Source: Closterium sp. NIES-65 (Eukaryota > Streptophyta > Zygnematophyceae > Desmidiales > Closteriaceae). Taken from it: 64,000 nt of DNA. The notes beneath the pieces are model-generated. The model had not been told where the DNA came from, searched no databases, and saw only the letters and a program-made list of their open reading frames with translations. A program made the position numbers and the translations under genes. This document shows positions 41,334 to 53,379 of the stretch, in pieces; position 1 is the stretch's first letter; every line of letters begins with the position of its first letter. The stretch is from the NCBI GenBank assembly GCA_948144175.1, contig CANXME010002053.1, forward strand, positions 186,001-250,000, given 5' to 3'.

Positions 41334-43680
41334 CTACTCAGGAAAGGCAGCCGGCTTCTCTTGTTTTGAGTCGACTCGAAATTCTGCCCGGGGGACAAAA
41401 CGGGCGCTGCATGCTGCACCATGCTCCCCTCCATTTGCATCCATGCTCCCCTCCATTTGCATCGGGTCAGAGGTCATCTCAGGAGAAAAAGCAGGAGCCA
41501 AACGGTGCACTGAGCCGCTCCTCCTTCCCCTCTCGCTCCCCCTTCTCCACCTCCCCCACCTCTCCCGCCTCCAGCACCCCCTCCCGCTCATCCTCCATCG
41601 CTTCACCCCTGCCATGTCCTGTGAAAGCACAGCACCCGGCGGCACCCCTTTCGCCTGTGTGAGACGAGCTGATTCCAGAGTTGGTGCAGCACCCCCACTT
41701 CCCTCTGCATGTCTCTGAACGTCACATGTGCCTCTCCGCCCCTCGCCAGAGTTCTCCCCCCACAGCACCCCTCCCTCCTCCTTTCTTCCCACGCGTCCCT
41801 CGCCCTGATGACCCGCGCTACGTTCCAACGTGCCACGCTCGGGCGGCGGCCGCCCAGCGGCGCGAACAAACATGTGGCAGCTTCTTTCTTCTGATTGGCC
41901 ATCATGATGCCGCTGCCACTCCTGCCGTCCATGAGCAACACGTGTAAAAAGACAACTCGGACCCTCCTGCTGTCCCTCCTGCTGCCACTCCTGCTGCTCC
42001 TTCTGCCGCCCGCGGGCGGCACGCATGAGGGGCGGGCCGTACAGGATCTGCCACGTGCGGTGGGCGTCGAGGATCACCGCTCCCGCTTTCCGGGAAGCTT
42101 CTTCCTGCCAGCTGACGCGCAGTCCGCTTCCGCTACTGAAGCAGCAGCAGTGCTCGTTCGGGTCATCTCGAGAGGATGTACTCGCTGTGCTGCAGCCTGC
42201 TGACGTCACGTCAGTGCAGCAGCCTGGTGATACCTCGGTTGTGCAGCAGCCTGGTGACGTCAGCATCTCTCCGGGGAAGGGGGCTGTGAAGTGTGCTGCC
42301 TCGGCCCACCTATAAACAGCAGGGAGCAGCTTTCGGGAAACTTCCTCGAGTTTTCCTGCAAGGACAAGTTGGTCGTCTGCAGCTATCACGAGCAGCTTCC
42401 AGGAAACCTCCAAGCCAGAGTCAGCCTCACGCGGGTTCCACTCACCCATTTCCTCCTCCTCCTCACTAACTTCTCTCGCTGCTCCTCCCCTTCCGTCCCC
42501 CCTTCCCCCACGTCCCTCTCCTCCACCCGATATTCTCCCCCACCCTCTCCCCGCCCTTACCCCGGCGCCTCCCCCGCGCAGTCTGACGGGCAGCGCCAGC
42601 AGCGGAACAACGGAGTAAACCTCTCCGCACTGTCTCCGCCTGCCCCCCACCTCCACGGCTTCCAATGGCGCGTCGTCGAGAATCTCCGGGAACGGCTCCT
42701 TTAACCTACCGTTATCTACAAACCCGGAGTCCGCGCTATAGGGTTTCAGCTCCGCAGTCCGTCGCGGAAAGTCCGTTGGAATGACTCCGAGCACGCACGT
42801 CTGCGGGATAATCCCAAGGTTCCACGGACACGCTTGCGCGACTGACGCGGAAGGACACGCCTGCGCGACTGACGCGGAAGGACACGCCTGCGCGACTGAC
42901 GCGGAAGGACACGCCTGCGCGAATGACGCGGAAGGACACGATCTGGACCTGGCGCCAGTTCGCTCGGCGGACGTGCGGTCGTGTGAGCACGCGCCGGACG
43001 CGCATCCTTCACGTGAGCGCGGGTCGGAAGGTGGGGAGGTGCAGACGAATGTGAATTCGGCGGTTGTCGTTGTTGATGACGTTGACGTTGACGGTGGTGA
43101 GCAGAACCCGCGGCTGCTTCCGAAGAGGGATGTGGTAGAGCTAGGAATGCGCGTTTCGCTAAACGAGCGTGGTAGCGAGGTTGATTTTAGCGAGAATGAA
43201 GCGGGCGACGCAATAGCCGGCGGATTGTTGCTAGTAGCAGTATTTGTGGCTGTAGGAGGTAAGGACGCGGACCGCAGTAGTGGAGTCCCAGCCACGCAAT
43301 CGGAAGAAATCGGCACGTCGTGCCAGATCGATGCCACGTCATAGCCCGATCCGATCAACGCCGGCAGGCGGTTCCAGTTAGTGGGCGCCGCCGCTCCGGT
43401 GTCGGCAGCCAGCGGCGACGCTGCGAGACTAGGACTCGGAATGAGATATTCTCCTGGAGGCGCGCTCGAAGTACACTTCGAAATAGAACATGGCGGCTCG
43501 CTTGAATCAGGGCTTGGAGAGAAGTTTCTTCTGGTGTTTGTTGCTGATAATGCGGTGCAGACTGAGGTGGAATCACTAGTCTTGCTCGAAAAGCAACGCG
43601 TGTTGCTTGCTCCGCGCGATGCGCCATAAATTCTCGACGGACCGTGGAGAAGTTTCGATTTCCTGCCGTAGACTGTGCTG

Positions 43681-43718
<38 letters not shown>

Positions 43719-43820
43719 GCTGGAAGTGTTGCTGCACTTATCGTTTTTCCTGCCGCCATAGTTTCTGACGCTCCCAGAAGCAGTGGATACTATTCGCCAC
43801 AGTATGGTGATTAGCGCCAT
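41334..43820 (-). CDS. Inorganic pyrophosphatase-like protein with long inserts, probably inactive
   Basis: First in-frame ATG is at 43820; 828 codons in one exon, though hidden introns are possible in the Gly/Glu-rich parts. Blocks collinear with eukaryotic-type family I soluble pyrophosphatase: IWHDVPI (residue ~165; enzyme PWHDIPL), EFTFVCTS (~255; NFIVEIP), WNLGIIPQTCV (~333; WNYGLLPQTWE), DDAPLEAVEVG (~382; DNDPVDVVEIG), YSVVPLLALPVRL (~402), SWKLLVIAADD (~473; DWKIVAISLDD) and DAHRTWQIL (~585; ETNESWAKL). In the metal-binding motif the second and third Asp are Ala and Glu, and the Asp before WK is Ser, so catalysis is unlikely. Four tandem 9-residue repeats ACPSASVAQ (27-bp units, about 42826-42940) precede WNLG. 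The C-terminal 200 residues are low-complexity and may not all be translated. Confidence 0.68.
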
Positions 43821-44993
43821 TCGCGGGTGTCTGAAACCAGATTTCGAATCCCTCTCAGGACAGATTTTTTCTGAAATTTCCGTGTGCCGCGCATGTATCA
43901 CCCCGTGTCACATTGTGCGGCATGGCGCAATGAGAAACTAGTAGCTATTGATCGGCGCTCGGCGGCGAGAGTCAGGTACGTTTTTTCGAGACGCGAGACA
44001 TGAAGTATGCCAGGCCGCCCGCCAGCGTAAAAATTATTTTGCTTCATCTCCCGTTGCTTGCTGGCGGTAATAACGCGTGGCGCAAAGGTTCCACAGGTGA
44101 AGTGTCGGTGGAACTGGCACAACTCGAAAGCTAGGTTACTGGAGGTGAAAGTGGCAGTGAAGCAGCAAAAACAGAAACATTTGCAGCTTTCGTCAACAGA
44201 AATGTGAAGCAGCTTTCGCAGGCGAAGAGGTTGCTCACATTTGCCTGCTTTCAGAAACATTTTCCCGTCCAACTTTCCGTCAACGAATGCCTGTTTCATT
44301 TGCATGATGTGCTGGGAGCGGGCAGCTTGGATTTGCCAAGGACCGTTCTGATGCCAGGTAGGAGAAGCTGATGCTGCATGAAGCAAGCTGCTAAGGGAAC
44401 ATCCAAGTGTTGGGAGTTGGCGGACGGAAATGTGCGTCGCCATCGGGCCGCATCTCATCGTGGAATTCAGCCGAACCGCGAATTGCCTTCGCCACCAATG
44501 GCTGGCAAGCAACCAGGCCACCTACCGTGCTCTTGGGCCATCAATACAATAGCAGTCAGGTCAACTTGTACATGACATAGAAACACTATGGTTAAGATAG
44601 CTTAGTTAACTGTCAAAAACATGTTAGATATTTACACCAGATACATGCTGATGTCATACCGTACCTATCAACAAATCAGATGCCTCAATCAACGCCAGAA
44701 GCTGCTTTTCCCACCATTTCCTGTAACGGCTGCTGCAGCACCTCCAGTTCTCCCCCCAACTTTTTATGCCCTTCAACAATCACTAATAGCAGCAGCCGAA
44801 CCAGCGGCGATCGCCGCTGATAGCAGAGTCTGGAGGCACTGACTCATCCATATACACAGAAATGCCAATCTCTTATGTCTTGAACATAGTCCTCCCCATT
44901 GCAACCGCTACAACCCATCTCCCCATCACCCCACTGTGACTCGTGGCTGCTACACCCAAAGCTGAACTTCTCACACCATCCCACTTAATAAAA
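43821..44993. other. Gap between the two pyrophosphatase-like genes
   Basis: A 207-codon minus-strand open frame (43898-44521) has no recognisable domain and ordinary composition. I treat it as unproven; it may be leader sequence of the downstream gene. The rest shows no gene. Confidence 0.4.
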
Positions 44994-47900
44994 TCACCAC
45001 GCATTCTCTCCCAAACCCTCACCCATCCTCAACCAACCAGTCACAGCACCACCGTCCACCCCTCGCACCATTCCCACACTCTCTCCATCATTCCTAGACA
45101 CCAACAGGGTAGAAGACGAGTTAAATCCTTCTGGCCATCCACGCTCCCTCCCATTCCTTGATCGCAGCTCGCGTGGGCTTGGGGAAATGGACCGGGCCTG
45201 ACTCAGCGTCCTGTTGTGATTTTGAGCGGTGGAGAGCGGTGCAAGGTTGCCAGTGGAGCGGTTCTGAGCGGTGGAGAGCGGTGCAAGGTTGTCACTGGAA
45301 AATGACTTTGGCACAGAGCGACCCGAGCGGGGGGTTGCAACGGTGCCACCCCCAGACGAGGGTTTAAAGCCAGAGAAAGCAGAGTCAGAAGCCCGGGGTG
45401 GGCGGGGCGAGAGGGGTGAGAGGGGTGAGAGGGGCGAGAGGGAAGAGCCGGGTGAGAGGGGCGGGAGGTACGGGTTGTGTGGGAGGCACACAGCATGAGG
45501 GCGGGAACTGGGAGAAGGAAGAGAGGAGCGATTGGCAGGAGAAGAAAGAGAGGCGGCAGCAGCGCTGCTGGCAGTGGTGCTCCCGTTGCTTGGTCGAGCA
45601 AGCACCTGCTGTGCTCTTGCCTGTGGTGAAAGCACCCGGGGATGGTGCACCTCTGGAAGCACTCCTGCTGTGCTTTCGACTGCTGTGACTGCTTGGGCTG
45701 CTACCGCTGCTAGGGGTGCTTTGCCGGCGACAGCAGTGAGCTGCCTGGACAGCCGCCACGGAGCATCCTTGGCAGCAATAACGGTGAAGCCTTTAGCGGA
45801 TGGCATGCTCATCGACGGTCGGATCTTCTTCCCCTCGTTGCCCTTCCCTTGGCTGCCCTTCCCCTCGTTGCCCTTCCCTTGGCTGCCCTTCCCCTCGTTG
45901 CCCTTCCCTTGGCTGCCCTTCCCCTCGTTGCCCTTCCCTTGGCTGCCCTTCCCCTCACTGACCTTCCCTGTGCCCCCGCCCTGTGACTGAGTCTGCCTAC
46001 TCGTGCTGCTGTGCGTTGCTGCAGCCTTCATCCGCCTTGTTTCTTCCCCTGCCTTGCCCATGATGTCACCGTTGCTGCTGCTCCTACTGCTGCTCTTGCC
46101 GCTGCTCTTGCTGCGGCTCTTACCACTGCTCCTGCTGCCTTTACTATTGCTCTCCTTGCCACCAGGACTGCTCTCCTTGGCCTCCTGACTCGAGAAGCTC
46201 CCACCACCAGCACCAGAGTCATTCCCAGAAGGGGTGTCACCAGAACAGTTGGCACAAGACAGGCTGTCACCAGGATTCGACAACCTGGCAGAAGAAGTAG
46301 CAGCAGCAACGGCACGAGCAACAGACTGTCTGGGAGCGACCAGGGCAGCAGCGGCAGCCGCTTCGGCAGCCGCCTCAGCAGCAGCGGAAGCCGCAGCGGC
46401 TGCAGCTGCTGCCTCTTTTGGTTGTGAATAGCACACAGCAGCAGCTGCAGCGGCGGCGGCAGCAGCAGCAGCAGCTGTTGAAGCAGACACAGCAGCAGCA
46501 ACAGCCGAGAGTGCCGCTGCATATGCGTCATCAGGATCCACGTGGGATTCGCTTAGAGCCCTCATTAGCAGCTCACTGGCACTGACTTTCCTGTCATCCT
46601 TATAAACATCCTCGGTAGGAGCACTTGTGTCTGAATTGCTCCATCCATGGTAACTTGGCTTGGCAGAAGGTTTGGCAAGAGGCTCAGCACAAGGCTCGGG
46701 AAAGCGTTGAGGCTTGGCCCATTCCACTATGGACAGGTCTTGGCTGGATCCCCACCCGTCCCGAGCCGCACACCCCCTCACCCCGGGAAACTCCCGAGAA
46801 AAGTCCTTTCTCACCCTCTCTGCCTCTTCAGTGCTCTCTGCTTCGGCCGTCCGGGGCCGTTCGGGCTGAGAGCTGTGAGGGCGAGATAGTGTGCGGTTAG
46901 GAGCGGTGGGAGCATGGCGGGCGGTCTGGGGGGTGGGAGGCCAGTGAGCCTTGGGAGCCTCTCGGGCAGTCTGGGGAGTGGCAGGCCAGCTGGTCTTGGG
47001 CGCCTCGCGACAGCTGGCAAGCGCCAGGTCAGCGCTCTCGGAGAATTTGGACGGGATGATGATGCTGTACCGGAAACTCTTCTTGCCCACTGCGCCGCCC
47101 GCTACGCTGCTGCCGCCCGCTGAGGTGGCGCTGCCGTCTGCGCTGGTACTGTTATTGATACTGCTGCCCTCCTGCACCTTCTCCTCCACTTCCTCACCCT
47201 CCTCCTCCATTTCCTCCTCCTGCCCACCACCCACTTCCTTCTCCCCCTCCCCATCCACACACTCATGCCTCGTCTCTGCTCTCTCTCTGCCTGACCGCTG
47301 CTGCTCCTCCTCCAACCTTTCATCGCCTTGAGTTTGAGTCCCCTCCTCTTCCACTTCGCCTTTCTCCCCCACTTTCCCGACCGGTGCCGGAACTTTCAAA
47401 CGCGGAAGCAAGCGGGCAATTGCTCGAACTTTCCCAGTCCTTTCCATCCATAAATTCCTCCCTATGCTCCTAGGCGTGTCCGTGTTAGTGTTAACTTTAC
47501 CTCCGCTATTACTGCTGCTGTTACTGCCAACCATGCTACTATTAGTGCTATTTAGGCGGTTGCTGCTGCCTGGTAACTCCAGCCCTGAGCTCCTCCGTAC
47601 AATATCACCGCTCATTAGAATCGCACTCCTATCGATCCCATATGCGTTTGCGTTTTCTTTAACAACAGAGTTCGTATAAATAGCAGCTGCTTCACTGTAG
47701 TCCCTTTTATTCATTGTTGTAACGGTATGCCTTCTCAGCAGCTCCATCGGCCTCGGGCTGTCCTCACCCTCGCTATTGTCACCATCACCACCGCCACCAG
47801 AACCCTCATCGCCGCCGCCGGAGCAGAATCCTTTTCCTTCCTTATTGTCACACAGATTGCCCAAACGACCACCACTGGTTTTGCCGAACCCCCCGCTCCT

Positions 47901-50566
47901 CCCCTCTCCCCCGTTTCTCTCCTCCCTCGCCCACCACCGCCCACTGATAGCACCACCACCCAACCTGTTGCCGTTATTTTTAGCACCGCGTTTCTGCACA
48001 ATACATGACGATCCGATAGTGGCGCTTCGCCGTAGGTCCAAGAACATGGGCAGCGGCGCGTCTAGAATTTCGTTCAGTAGCGCCGCCGCAGCTTCTGACG
48101 TGGACGAATCCTCCTGCGACGTGCATGTCAAGGATGGGACGTTTCGGGTGGGGACAAGGGAAATGGTGCGGAAGCTGGCGCGTCCCACGCTGGCGGAAGC
48201 AGCGCTTGCTGAAGTCGCACTGGCGGAAGTTGCGCCGGCGAAAGTTGCGCTGGCGGGATATTTTAAGCCAGGGCGTGGAGACGGGAACACGGAGTGCGGG
48301 GAAAGACAGGGGGAAAGTTCGCCGGTGCTGCTCGGAGCGGCGTCGAACCGGCGCCAGCTGTCGCCACTAGTGCTGCCGCTGCTGCTGCAACTGCCGCTCT
48401 GTTCGCATGGTAACACAGGAGTTTCGCAGTTTTTCGCACAGCTGCCGCCGCTGCCGACGGTATAGCTCCGTTCGCCACCCCACGAACCGCGGCGATTATG
48501 GCCTCTGACGCTGCTACCGGAAACATTACGCGTCGCAGCACCACTCGAGGAAGCATTCACGTGAGCGACAGCCACTGCCGCAGCCGCCTCGAGACGGCAA
48601 CGACACCCGTTATTAGGCTCGGTAATCGAAGCGGCGGAGGTGGCGGAAGTTGCGGAAAGCGCGCGCGACCTGCTACGAGCTACTTTTTCCGCTTCCTTCC
48701 CAAATCGAGGGATAAGTAGCCACACAGAGTTACCACCACTTCCCGCGTCGCCCTTTCGAAACACCTCCTCCTCAGAATCTTTCGCAGCTTTCCAAACTGG
48801 TTCGCTAAACTTCTCGTCTGCCTCGGCGGAAAAACCGCTGCTGGTAACAGAGCCGATATAGCCGAACCTTCTGCTTCTTAAGAGAGTTGGCTTTTGGGTT
48901 GTTGACTTTTGAGTCGACTCAAAATCCAACTCGGAAAAGCCGCTGCTGCTACTAATAGTGCCGGTAGAGCCGAGCCTTCCGCTTCTTAAACTGGTTGCGA
49001 AGCTTACCTTACGCTTGCTGCTGCTGCCTTTTGCGGCTGATTCGCTACTGAGCGTCGCGTTGTTGAAACAGTTGAGGATCTTATCTCGCTCTTGCCACGC
49101 TGGCAGCGCGTGCGCGTGCACGTGGCCTCTCCGTTGCAAGGTAGGCCGGCGGAGCGCGCTTCCGAGAACCTTCCACGTGTAGTGCGACTCGGTGATCACG
49201 GCGCGCGCCTTCTGAGCAGCTTCGTCCCACAAGCACGACACATCAGGAGATGAGAGAGGGTCGCGCGACGGGCTAGCAGGCGAAGGCTTTTTTTCTGCTT
49301 GGGGAACGGAAAAGGGCGAAGGAGAAAGGAAGAAGGGGAGAGGGGGAAGGAGGAAAGGTTAGGGGAAAGGGGAAGGGGAAGGGAAAGGGGAAGCTATGCG
49401 GACAAAGGGAACGGATTGGGCACAGGGAGTGGTCACACCGCCGTCGCCGTGAAGGCATCGCGACGTCAAGAGAGGAAGAATTGGCGGTCTCGCTGCTAGA
49501 AGTAGTACCATCATGTCCTTAACTTTGCCGCGAACTCCCTAAACTCTTGATAAGGGGGAAAAGGATATATATTGCTACAGTGTGGCCGAACGAACTCACC
49601 CCGTCTTGACGATTCCCTTTGCGGACGTGGCGGCGACGCGAAACCCGACTCGCGAACCCATCTCCGCACCATCGGCAGAAGCTTCCGCGAAACCACGTCC
49701 ATCCGCCGGGCAGCAACCAACGGGTCATCGATCGCGATAACCACCAGTTTCCACGAAACTTCCGAGCGCGTCTCGTTGTGAAGCCGCACAGGCAGCGCGA
49801 GGAGCGGAAGCACCGGGTACGCCTCCCCGGGTTCGCGCTGCCGCGCGCCAACTTCTACCGCTTCGATCGGCGCGTTGTCGAAAATCACGGGGAAAGCCGA
49901 GTCGCCAGACTCGCGCGGCGATCCAGGACCTGCGGAAGCTGCTAACGGGGACGACGGCGGTGAGTCGTTGGCGTCTGTCGCGACATCTGACGGCTGAGAA
50001 GCGATGGGGGAGAGAACGCACGTCTGAGGCATGATTCCTAGATTCCATGGGCGCGGCGCGGAGTCGTCGGGGCTCAAAGAGCCGTCTAGGTCGAGCCGCT
50101 GGCAAGGCAAGGCGGGACGCGACGAGCGGGGAGAAAGCGAGTCGGGAGAAAGCGAACGGGGAGAGGTGGAAATCTGAGTTTCGCTCTTAAAATTTACTAG
50201 GCTGTTTTTCCGATTCGAACGAGCGCTCTGAGGGAAATGTCTTCCGCCGCGATTAGCGGCGTGATCCGCGCTGGCGGTTTTTGAGGAGGTGCAGACGAAG
50301 GTGAACGCAGAAAGTGACACGTAATTATCGTTCGCCACATACCTCCCCCCAAAATCGTGGCTCTCAGTTTCCGCGGCTGGTGATGGAAAGAGCAATTCGT
50401 TAGCACTAGCAGCTAGAAACGCGGAATCCTGCAAACGCGGAGAGGATGATTGCGACAATTGCGGCGGCGTGAGCAGCACGTCGTGCCAGATGGATGCCAC
50501 GTGTCCGGCTTGGATTAGAGGAAGGAGGTTGCCAGTTGGTAGCTTCGGAAAGGCAGGTAAAATCAT
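44994..50566 (-). CDS. Pyrophosphatase-like domain fused to a very long low-complexity tail
   Basis: Two exons: 50566-49600 and 49294-44994, 5268 nt, 1755 codons. The intron runs from CGGG/GTGAGTTCG to CCAAGCAG/AAAA (phase 1), and splicing restores the domain: exon 1 holds IWHDVLL (26), FTFVCTS (89), WNLGIMPQTCV (174), DNAPIEAVEVG (230), LPLLALPVRL (253), SWKLVVIAIDD (271) and VVSRKLLPMVRRW (291); exon 2 adds the final helix AVITESHYTWKVLG (352). As in the neighbouring paralogue, active-site Asp residues are replaced (D-N-A-P-I-E; Ser before WK). The remaining 1390 residues are Ser/Gly/Glu-rich with poly-Ala blocks, KGSQGKGNEG repeats and Ser-Pro-Leu runs, apparently disordered. An upstream exon is possible. 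It is probably a tandem duplicate of the gene at 41334-43820. Confidence 0.68.
45838..45957 (-). repeat. 30-bp tandem repeat inside the long tail
   Basis: Four near-identical 30-bp units with core CTTGGCTGCCCTTCCCCTCG encode the ten-residue repeat GKGSQGKGNE on the minus strand. The period is a multiple of three, so the array has been kept in frame. Confidence 0.85.
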
Positions 50567-50979
50567 GCTGTCAATTGCTGCAGCGGCCGTTCCTGCCGCT
50601 GGTGGTAGTAGCGCCGAGTTCGAGGCGGAAAATAGGAAAGATGATTAGTACAAACACAAAATCTGAGGTCCACATTGGGTGGGAGAGAGAATGTCTGAGA
50701 GCTTGACTTGACGGTCTTCATTAGGTGACGGTTTCCTGTCCCTGTGTGGTGTGAAGTGGAGTGGACGTCGTCGTCAATCCGCAACTCATTTGCACAGGCA
50801 ATGCAATTTGGAGTTCGTCATCTCGTCTCTCCTCGTCCTTCAAGAAAACTTCCTTGAATGACCTCATCGATGAGGACGCACAGCAGAGAGAGAAATTGTG
50901 TGTTTGAATCTCAAAATAGATGAGTACCGTGTATAATGTAAGCGGTTTTGAAAGACACTCTGTGTTACCATGGGATCAA

Positions 50980-51360
50980 TTACGGTGAATTACATATTTT
51001 TCCATGAAGACTCACCAACACAATCCAATCCTGGGCACCAGCAAAGAGGAGTCCTCTGTCAGGATGGAGTCCAAAGTCGAGTCGCCTTTCAGGTACAGTA
51101 ACCTTCTTCTCAAGAAAACGGGCAACCTCAGTGCACGCCTCACTTCTCGTTTTGAAACTCTCTTCCATTTCAGAGATGATTCCACATGCTTCTCCCGTAT
51201 AGAGGTAGAGTATGAGATGAAAACTGTAGAGCCAGTCGGATCGGAACGGATGAGTAGCCCAGACTGAAAAAAGATTTCGCCTCGCGGGGATTCCCCTCCG
51301 CCTACACATCGCCACCCCACGACCGCGTGATTTTCTTCCTACACCGACCAAGCACGACAC
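50980..51360 (-). CDS. Unassigned exon-like open frame
   Basis: The minus-strand frame contains EEVARFLEKK-like helix sequence (EACTEVARFLEKKVTVPERR) followed by LDFGLHPDRGLLFAGAQDWIVLV, which resembles one beta-propeller (WD40) blade but is too short to prove it. It ends at a good donor, TTG/GTGAGT (about 51010). I found no matching downstream exon, so it may be an isolated exon, a relic or chance. Confidence 0.25.
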   Translation of the reverse strand: MSCLVGVGRKSRGRGVAMCRRRGIPARRNLFSVWATHPFRSDWLYSFHLILYLYTGEACGIISEMEESFKTRSEACTEVARFLEKKVTVPERRLDFGLHPDRGLLFAGAQDWIVLVSLHGKICNSP

Positions 51361-52120
51361 GACGGGAGATACAGCAGCACAGTGGACGCTGCTGGCGGCG
51401 ACTGACTCCTTCCCACACTGGTCCCGCTAGCTGTGGGTCCACTCTTCCACGCGCGTTGATTGTATCGCGTACACACGATGCTCGTTTGACTAACCCAAGG
51501 TTGCTCTGTAAAGTAGGCTTTTACTAGTTTCTACTCTTTCGCAAAGTTCGTCAACGTCGCAACAAGCAAAAAAGGGCTTATAAAACATTTGAAACTCCTT
51601 GTTGACATTTTGACTTCAGTCTCTTCTGTTTGACTTCGGTTTCTGTGGTTATTATTGGCTCATAAACACTGCAGCTTGCTCGAGGGGCTTGTGATGTAGG
51701 TGCAACTTTCCGGTAAAAAAAACACGTGTGCAGACTATCCATCCGAGGCAGGGCAAATTCGCGCGCAGGGGCTGAGCATCTTACACAATCAGCATTTGGT
51801 CGGCGGCATTGCTCTGCATCACTTTACTGTGTCCAGTGTACAGTGCTGTCTGACTCTAGTCTGATCGAGGTCAAGGGGTGGCGTGGTGTGGCAGGGCAAC
51901 GTGGCAAGGCGAGTGGGTGAGATACGCTTGAAGGTGGCGATGCCCGTGAACCAGTGAGTGCTCTTTAGGGCGACGTCAGGTGGGAAATTATCAAACTGGG
52001 GCCGTACAGTGCCAGAGAGGCGTCCAAACTGGGGCCGGGAGGTCCGGAACTGACCAAACCCCTGCGCGAGGAGTGATTGACAGAGAGGCTCGTTACGGCT
52101 TGCATTTGTTTTTTCCACCT

Positions 52121-52172
52121 GGTAGCGTCGTTTGGCGAGCCAGGTAGCGCTACTGGCTGTACCGACGCTACC
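52121..52172. repeat. Nested inverted repeat (two-level hairpin)
   Basis: Outer arms GGTAGCGTCG (52121-52130) and CGACGCTACC (52163-52172) pair perfectly. Inside them GCCAGGTAGC (52139-52148) pairs with GCTACTGGC (52149-52157) with one bulge. The 52-base unit can fold as a stem with an inner hairpin. Confidence 0.7.
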
Positions 52173-52242
52173 CGGGAAATGTTAAGGCAACCAAAAAAAA
52201 AAACTAAAACCATTAGGGAACCTGGACGCATTATCGGGATGG

Positions 52243-52285
52243 ATCAACCCTAAACACGGAAACCCGTCAGGTGTTTAGGGTTGAT
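52243..52285. repeat. 15-bp perfect inverted repeat carrying telomere-type units
   Basis: ATCAACCCTAAACAC (52243-52257) and its exact reverse complement (52271-52285) surround a 13-base loop. Each arm holds one CCCTAAA/TTTAGGG unit, the plant-type telomere repeat. Confidence 0.75.
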
Positions 52286-52822
52286 GCCTCCCGTGTCGCA
52301 TCTGTTTCCGAACGGGATTTTTTTACGTTAGCTAAAGTGACGATTTTTATGGAAACAAATATGCATTTCTGTTTTTTAAAAATACATATAAACATGACGA
52401 AACCTACTTCAAGAGAAAAGCGACGCAGGCTTCATGTTCGGCAGCGATTATAACCTATAAACTCAAGTAATTTCATTTAAATCTTGCTTCAAATTTTCGG
52501 CCCAACCACGTAAGCAGCCTTAGGTATATATCCAATCGTTAGAATTAACCCACCTAATTCGGTCATTTCCCTGCTATTGTTTGGCCCATATTTGATCTTT
52601 TCCCATATCAGGTTATACAATTTTCTCACATACACAATTATTGCAACGTGGCTCAGGACGGTTCCACACGGTGTAAAGCGGTTTTTAAGCATCGTCGTTT
52701 TGCACCGCGAAGAAACTAAGTTGATCGTAGAGGGCGTATCAAAAGTAAAATTAGTACAACCTGACGTCACCCTTAGGGGGCAAGTACATACTGGTGTTAC
52801 AGGTGCAATGGAACGGGATAGT

Positions 52823-52998
52823 TGTGAGAATAGTAAGCAAAGCTAGGAGCCATAGCTAGGGTTTAGCTAGCTAGGCAAGAGAGAAATGAAGAAAGGAGGG
52901 GTTTCACTAGCAGCAGTTGGGATACATATAGCAAACACTAACACGATTGTACTCGCTATAGAGCACCCCACTACAGGCTAGATAATAACATTCTGACA
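52823..52998 (-). repeat. COP5 3' LTR (176 bp)
   Basis: On the plus strand it runs from TGTGAGAATAG to ATTCTGACA. It differs from the right copy mainly in one cluster (AAACACTAACACGA versus AAACCCTAATAGGG), which destroys the telo-box here. Confidence 0.9.
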
Positions 52999-53097
52999 CA
53001 CCCCCATAGCCAAAGTGGGGTGTAATCAGCAGAGCATACAGTCATAGAGCAGGTTCACAATGGCAAGCAAAGCTAGAGGCTATCACAGAGGGCTAGT

Positions 53098-53223
53098 TCT
53101 CACGCATATATGCTATAGTCTGTGTAGGTTGTAGTGGGGCAGTTCATATGGGGTACAACACTTTAGGGTTTGCTACTTGTACTCCTCTTTCTGCTCAATG
53201 CATTCATTCCTCGTTTCTTATCA
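53098..53223 (+). repeat. COP6 5' LTR (126 bp)
   Basis: Contains GTAGTGGGGCA, ATGGGGTACAAC and an exact telo-box TTAGGGTTT (53163-53171). It is followed by the primer site TGGTATCGAGCAGG (53224-53237), which lacks one base of the standard site. Confidence 0.88.
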
Positions 53224-53379
53224 TGGTATCGAGCAGGTTCCCTACTGGGAACACTACCTAGGGCCCAACACGATTTTTTTTTTCCTGCCCGGAGCGCGCT
53301 TCACTCCTGCCCGAGTCGCGCTCTGTGTGCCCTCCCTATCTTCGCGCCGCCCTTAGTGGCCCCTCTCACGACCCCTTAT

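Larger units (their letters stand above)
51361..52794. other. AT-richer intergenic DNA with two inverted repeats
   Basis: No gene is seen. It contains the structured inverted repeats at 52121-52172 and 52243-52285. Base composition is clearly more AT-rich after about 52200 than in the neighbouring genes. Confidence 0.45.

Noticed and set aside
42826-42940. Regular 27-bp direct repeats resembling a CRISPR array
   Set aside because: Units abut without spacers, encode an in-frame ACPSASVAQ repeat, and lie in a eukaryotic gene.
43898-44521. 207-codon minus-strand open frame between the pyrophosphatase-like genes
   Set aside because: No recognisable domain, ordinary composition and no splice or start evidence; kept as unproven.
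45385-46531. Plus-strand and alternative-frame open frames inside the long-tailed gene
   Set aside because: They follow from CAG/GCA triplet runs and the 30-bp repeat; the 1433-codon minus-strand frame explains the region better.
51004-51267. Plus-strand 87-codon open frame
   Set aside because: Overlaps the more protein-like minus-strand frame and shows no recognisable features.
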